Under the pieces are notes generated by a model. It did not search any database, had not been told where the DNA came from, and saw only the letters and a program-made list of their open reading frames with translations. Positions 60,309 through 64,000 of a stretch of DNA of 64,000 nt are shown here, one piece after another (the first letter of the stretch is position 1; each line of letters opens with the position of its first letter). Where the stretch lies: assembly GCA_951812525.1 (NCBI GenBank), contig OX638316.1:4582506-4646505 (forward strand). The letters are read 5' to 3'. The position numbers were made by a program, and so were the translations under genes. This stretch comes from an uncultured Poribacteria bacterium (GTDB lineage Bacteria > Poribacteria > WGA-4E > WGA-3G).

Positions 60309-60659
60309 CTACTCTTTGTCCCCCCAAGAGGGTTTTCTGCCTGTTAATTCTTCCAAATAACGTGCTGTGCGGTTTACCTCTGCTTTGAGTTTCCTACTCG
60401 ATTTCTGTTTCGCTTTGTCTTCAGCCATGTATCTGACCCGATAAGTGCCTTTTTTGGTTTGTCTTAGCACAAATTCACCAGGGACATTCTGATTCACATA
60501 TCGGAGCATGTCGTGCAACAACCAATAAACATCCGTGGAGGAATAGCGAAGTGCGTTGTGTTTAGACTGCTCACTGACAAGGTCAAGTGTTTTCTGCACA
60601 GCACTAATGACTTCAGAGAATGTATAAAATTTGTCTTCCGGCACATGAACGTCACTCAT
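60309..60659 (-). CDS. PGEF-family protein, third copy (116 aa)
   Basis: ATG, three bases after the XdhC stop, so co-transcribed. The protein reads FYTFSEVISAVQKTLDLVSEQ, SSTDVYWLLHDMLRYVNQNVPGEFVLRQT, TYRVRYMAED, then a lysine-rich C-terminal helix (KAKQKSSRKLKAEVNRTARYLEELTG). The central part matches the tandem genes at 1302-2200 over about 60 residues. The C-terminal basic helix is specific to this member. There is no signal or membrane helix. The function is unknown; the operon with XdhC and a dehydrogenase-like protein suggests some link with metabolism. Confidence 0.65.
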   Translation of the reverse strand: MSDVHVPEDKFYTFSEVISAVQKTLDLVSEQSKHNALRYSSTDVYWLLHDMLRYVNQNVPGEFVLRQTKKGTYRVRYMAEDKAKQKSSRKLKAEVNRTARYLEELTGRKPSWGDKE

Positions 60660-60661
60660 TT

Positions 60662-61771
60662 TTATGCTCCTGCCACCTTAATTGTAGGCATTCGCTCAGG
60701 CTGCGCGTCGAAAGTGCCAATACTTTCAGCAGCGTTGCGGATCTGGATCAGCTGCGATGCGATGCTTACAGCGATTTCCGGCACAGTCTTCGAGTTAATA
60801 TTTAGCCCAACGGGTGCATAAACCCGCTGGAGTCTCTCCTTGGGAATTCCAATCTCGAGTAAATCGTCAAATATCAGCTTAATCTTGCGGCGGCTGCCTA
60901 TTAAACCGATATAACGGGCATCCGATTCAACAACGGCGTGGAGTGCGGATTCGTCGTGTTGATGCCCACGGGTGACAATCACGACATAAGTGAGCGGGGT
61001 AATCGGGTAATTTCGGAGTTCCGTTTCGATGTCGCCGACGATAATTTTGTCTGCTTCTGGTAACCGTTCAGCAGAGGCAAAGTCCGCACGGTCATCAACA
61101 ATGACAATGTCAAAATCTAACCAGCTCCCAAGATGACATAGCGCCTGACCGACATGACCTGCTCCTGCGACAAGCAGTGTCGGACGCGGTTGCAACGGTT
61201 CTAAGAAGACTCCAGCTGTTTCGTTCTCTTGGAACAGGACAGCGCGGTTGTCTTCAAGAACTTCGGGGGTCTTTTCTTCGACCGCTGTTTCCAGAGCCGA
61301 GTCGCCCAATGTTCCGATGCGTTCACCATTGGTAGCGAAAATCATTTTCATGCCAACCTCGACACCTTCTTTTTCACTGGATACAACAGTAGCACAGACG
61401 AGCGGAACTTGTTCTTCATTCAATGATTGGAGACGTTCAAACATCTCGGCTTCGGTACCCGTTTTGGGTAGATCAATGAAGATTTTCATGTTTCCGCCGC
61501 AGATCAGTCCATCATCCCAACCGTAATCGCTATCCAATTGAAACTCAAGCAGTCGTGGGACTCCACCCTGCATCAATCCAATCGCTTGTCGGCGTGCCTC
61601 CGCTTCGACGCATCCACCGCCGAGAGTGCCGACATTCCGCAAGTCCGGGAGAATCAATAGTTTTGAGCCAGGCTTTTGCGGTGTTGAACCCTTTGTTTCC
61701 ACAACGGTACAATATGCCCCGACTTGCGAGGATTCAATTAACTTTGGAATCTTTTGATATATTTCTCTCAT
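60662..61771 (-). CDS. XdhC/CoxF-family protein (369 aa)
   Basis: ATG start. XdhC_CoxI domain: YCTVVETKGSTPQKPGSKLLI, GTLGGGCVEAEARRQAIGLMQ, DDGLICGGNMKIFIDLP. XdhC C-terminal Rossmann domain: LLVAGAGHVGQALCHLGSWLDFDIVIVDDRADFASAERLPEAD, TYVVIVTRGHQHDESALHAVVESDARYIGLIGSRRKIKLIFDDLL and YAPVGLNINSKTVPEIAVSIASQLIQIRN. Family members insert and sulfurate the molybdenum cofactor in xanthine dehydrogenases and CO dehydrogenases. No such molybdo-enzyme is next to it here; the upstream gene is an Mdh-like protein. Confidence 0.88.
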   Translation of the reverse strand: MREIYQKIPKLIESSQVGAYCTVVETKGSTPQKPGSKLLILPDLRNVGTLGGGCVEAEARRQAIGLMQGGVPRLLEFQLDSDYGWDDGLICGGNMKIFIDLPKTGTEAEMFERLQSLNEEQVPLVCATVVSSEKEGVEVGMKMIFATNGERIGTLGDSALETAVEEKTPEVLEDNRAVLFQENETAGVFLEPLQPRPTLLVAGAGHVGQALCHLGSWLDFDIVIVDDRADFASAERLPEADKIIVGDIETELRNYPITPLTYVVIVTRGHQHDESALHAVVESDARYIGLIGSRRKIKLIFDDLLEIGIPKERLQRVYAPVGLNINSKTVPEIAVSIASQLIQIRNAAESIGTFDAQPERMPTIKVAGA

Positions 61772-61807
61772 CTTGTAATTTCCACCGATCGGGCGACCAA
61801 AGTTCTA

Positions 61808-62716
61808 TTAGGACTGGTCTGCAGCACTCTGGGCGACTAATTTTTTAAATTGCTCGCGTTGTTGATCAGTCAGTGCGAGTGGAACGATGTCGGTAACGCC
61901 ATCAGATCCGATCTTCGCTGGAACATTGAGATAAACCGAGGTTGATCCCGCTGAGACACGGGTCCCAACACTCATCACCCGATTTCTATCATGGGCAATG
62001 GTCGAAACCACCTGCAAAATATGACTTATCAGTGTGTAGCCGCCGTCAGTTGTATACGGACAACGCTGCTTAACTGCTTCACAGAGGTGTTCGATGTCAG
62101 TTTCAGACATTAGTTGTGCGATCGGAATACCGTTGACCCGACAGTATTGTGGGAGGGGGTACGTCTCCTGATCACTCCCGATGGTCAAAGCCATTATGTC
62201 CTCTACCGAAACATTAACACGATTCGCAATTTCAGTGGTTAAATGTGCGGTCGCAGCACCGTTTCCGAGTCCGATAATCTGTGCTGTACCGAGCGACTGA
62301 TGCATCCACGCAGCGACGTAATTCGCGGGTGAGGCTGCTACCAAAATCTTGGCGTCCGAAGCGTATTGTTGGATTCCGGAAACAAAACCTCTCGCGAGTG
62401 CGATGCTTGTGGTTTTAGATGCCTGAGGCGATCGGAAACCGGATTGTCCCATCGGGGGTAGCAGCACAATCACATCTGCACCCGATAATCCTTCCACTGC
62501 ATCGTAAGTAGTAACGTTTGTATCACTTGCACTTAAGGCATTCGCTTCCACAAGATCTCGGAGATCTGTGGGTCCGGCTGCTTTTGGATGCACAAACCTA
62601 TTTTTCTTCGATGTCGCACCCGACAGAAAGGCAACTTCACTCACCGACTCTAATTGGCACAAGCCCCAAGCAACCGAGACGGCAAACTGATTGTTGCCTA
62701 ACAAAACTATTTTCAT
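61808..62716 (-). CDS. Malate/lactate dehydrogenase-like protein without catalytic residues (302 aa)
   Basis: ATG start. The overall fold is Ldh/Mdh: MKIVLLGNNQFAVSVAWGL (usual GAGxVG glycines changed), VIVLLPPMGQSGF, LVAASPANYVAAWMHQSL (usual NPVD, here SPAN), QIIGLGNGAATAHLTTEIANRVNVSVEDIMALTIG, then SDQETYPLPQYCRVNGIPI, where the catalytic His of GxHGD is replaced (D182). The Asp-Ser-Ala-Arg helix motif (LDSAR) reads GAATA. The Arg that binds the substrate is also not in its usual place. It is therefore very unlikely to be a normal dehydrogenase. A structural or regulatory role, or a new reaction, is possible. Confidence 0.7.
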   Translation of the reverse strand: MKIVLLGNNQFAVSVAWGLCQLESVSEVAFLSGATSKKNRFVHPKAAGPTDLRDLVEANALSASDTNVTTYDAVEGLSGADVIVLLPPMGQSGFRSPQASKTTSIALARGFVSGIQQYASDAKILVAASPANYVAAWMHQSLGTAQIIGLGNGAATAHLTTEIANRVNVSVEDIMALTIGSDQETYPLPQYCRVNGIPIAQLMSETDIEHLCEAVKQRCPYTTDGGYTLISHILQVVSTIAHDRNRVMSVGTRVSAGSTSVYLNVPAKIGSDGVTDIVPLALTDQQREQFKKLVAQSAADQS

Positions 62717-62856
62717 CTATCCCCTTGTAGCTGCTATACACATTTCGCCCCACTGGGGCTGTTGTTTGATGCACACAAATCCATTTTTATAGAGTGCGTC
62801 TCTTAAAAAACAAAATTCTAGCATATTACACAAGTCTGCCAGTCAGATTCGGAAAA

Positions 62857-64000
62857 TTACACCAAAAGGGTTTCAACAATCGCTTGGAACTGTTCCTCAA
62901 GATATTGGCGATGATTATCAAGTTCTGAATCTGCTGCCAGTTTCCTAGCGATTAGTTCATCGTAACGTTCAACATACTCCATCAAGGTTTCGACCTCTTT
63001 TTCGTAGCAAATTGCCGATGCGAGAACTTTCTCCTTAAGCAAAAGCGGGAGTTCATCCTCTGTAATCTGAGTTAGCTCCCATCGCCAGACCTTTTCGGAT
63101 ATATAAGACACGAACTGATTGAGCGACTCACCCGTATAGTCATCGCTTTGAAGCTCTTTTACCTCTTGGATAAGTTCTAATACGTGGTTGAAGAGTTTAT
63201 CTGGAAATTGCTGTCGCAATTCCATCAGTAGTCTACCGGTTGTGGATATGGGAAGTTGGTTCTGTAAGAGGAACATCCTCAGATTCGGATAATCTTTAAC
63301 ACTCTTACTTTCGCTAAGCCATGTTTCACCTATCGCCGGCAGATCACTGACATCGAAACTGAGTACTTGTTGCTTCCGGATCTCCTCAAGGTTGGCAGCA
63401 ACTGGATCGAGTCCAGCCGTAGCTAAAGTGCCGATAACCTCTTCCTGCCGATAAGGCCTCAGGAAAGTCATGAGTTCTTCGACCTTCCCCCGTTCAGCCT
63501 CAACAGCCTTAATATCTCTTGCACTACCGTTCCGCGCCTGCTGTTGTTTCCGCTTTCTCCCTTTTTGGGGGGTATGCGTGAGCCGGTTTGCGCGTTTCGA
63601 CAAAGTGCCGTGATAGCCTAACAATTCCTCATAGAGGATTGCGAGTAGCGTATCGCCATGTATAGCAAGCATAGCGGGTGTAGTGACATTTGCCAATTCG
63701 CGCCCGGTTTTCGAGATAATCGCTCGATTCAAGTTGCGTTCTATCAACTTCCGGTCTTTTTCGGCTTGGATAATCAGTGTACTCCCCAACATGAGGTTGA
63801 TTAACCTTTTTGTCTGGTCTGGTACACTGAGATTAATATCACAGGTAGGTTGGATGTCGGCGAGAAGCCGCTCACGCAATTTACCATCAAGGAGCAACGT
63901 CCACAAGGTAGCGTAATGTTGTTGCTGGTCTACTTTCGGAGGCGGATTTTCCAACCACTGTTTTATCGTTGGCAAATGCAGTTTCACATGGTTAAGGAGC
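62857..64000 (-). CDS. Hypothetical helical protein, 5' end beyond the window
   Basis: The frame is still open at 64000; GTG 63987 is the first possible start inside the window, with LLNH before it. About 380 residues are visible, nearly all helical: HYATLWTLLLDGKLRERLLADI, RLINLMLGSTLIIQAEKDRKLI, a basic linker (KRANRLTHTPQKGRKRKQQQAR), then coiled-coil-like segments (RDIKAVEAERGKVEELMTFLRPY, FNHVLELIQEVKELQ) and SDDYTGESLNQFVSYISEKVWRWELTQITEDELPLLLKEKV. There is no signal peptide, membrane helix or catalytic motif that I can name. I do not recognise the family. Confidence 0.6.
   Translation of the reverse strand, partial: LLNHVKLHLPTIKQWLENPPPKVDQQQHYATLWTLLLDGKLRERLLADIQPTCDINLSVPDQTKRLINLMLGSTLIIQAEKDRKLIERNLNRAIISKTGRELANVTTPAMLAIHGDTLLAILYEELLGYHGTLSKRANRLTHTPQKGRKRKQQQARNGSARDIKAVEAERGKVEELMTFLRPYRQEEVIGTLATAGLDPVAANLEEIRKQQVLSFDVSDLPAIGETWLSESKSVKDYPNLRMFLLQNQLPISTTGRLLMELRQQFPDKLFNHVLELIQEVKELQSDDYTGESLNQFVSYISEKVWRWELTQITEDELPLLLKEKVLASAICYEKEVETLMEYVERYDELIARKLAADSELDNHRQYLEEQFQAIVETLLV

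Overview
The window reads as a chromosomal segment of a sponge-associated or free-living member of Candidatus Poribacteria, or a close relative. The basis is a combination I know from that group: a FlgD/T9SS-like tail with the string NPFNPETWIPYQL, many phytanoyl-CoA dioxygenase (PhyH) paralogues, sulfatases with a CxPSR motif, dockerin-tailed secreted proteins, an FG-GAP/ASPIC-UnbV protein and a small bacterial microcompartment (BMC) locus. No rRNA, tRNA or CRISPR array was recognised. The assignment is by content and was not tested by database search.

Layout. 0-15 kb is an accessory, decaying zone: the 3' end of a surface protein, two tandem copies of a small 'PGEF' family followed by a fragment of a sigma-54-activator ATPase, a metzincin-LRR-dockerin protease, a glycoside-hydrolase-like secreted protein, a doubly broken tyrosine recombinase, a sulfatase, several lipoproteins, and a duplicated LamG gene of which one copy is broken by an in-frame TGA. 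15-19 kb holds PhyH, nucleoside phosphorylase-like, GNAT, an XRE-ImmA/DUF4411 toxin-antitoxin-like pair and another PhyH. 19.6-22 kb (minus strand) holds a secreted thermonuclease, a dockerin-tailed EEP nuclease and a small protein that shares its N-terminus with that nuclease. 22-30 kb holds an ASPIC/UnbV protein, a Gfo/Idh oxidoreductase, mtaB and mutS. 30-37 kb is a catabolic-looking set (NIPSNAP, sulfatase, PhyH, amidase, SMP-30, Gfo/Idh). 37-43 kb holds a large membrane protein, icd and a divergent citrate synthase. 43-45 kb is a two-gene BMC locus (shell hexamer and CoA-acylating aldehyde dehydrogenase). 45-55.5 kb holds ligA, an endonuclease III relative, a TIM-barrel isomerase, a DUF1611 protein, PhyH, a BMP-type lipoprotein and an SF1 helicase with an embedded DEDDh exonuclease. 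56-60 kb holds an amidohydrolase, three PhyH genes and a DUF420 protein. 60-64 kb (minus strand) holds a third PGEF protein, XdhC, a malate/lactate dehydrogenase-like protein lacking its catalytic residues, and an unknown gene running off the edge.

Genes that appear to work together: icd with citrate synthase (TCA entry, separate strong promoter), shell protein with aldehyde dehydrogenase (aldehyde-processing compartment), mtaB facing mutS, the nuclease pair (extracellular DNA breakdown), and the ImmA/DUF4411 pair. The most notable observations are: a 114-bp dispersed element predicted to fold as a three-way junction, with its 71-bp core triplicated at one site; two PhyH proteins whose iron motif is HxA/HxG rather than HxD, as in non-heme iron halogenases; heptamer repeat arrays at six intergenic sites; the PGEF protein family; the catalytically stripped dehydrogenase; and the helicase-exonuclease fusion.
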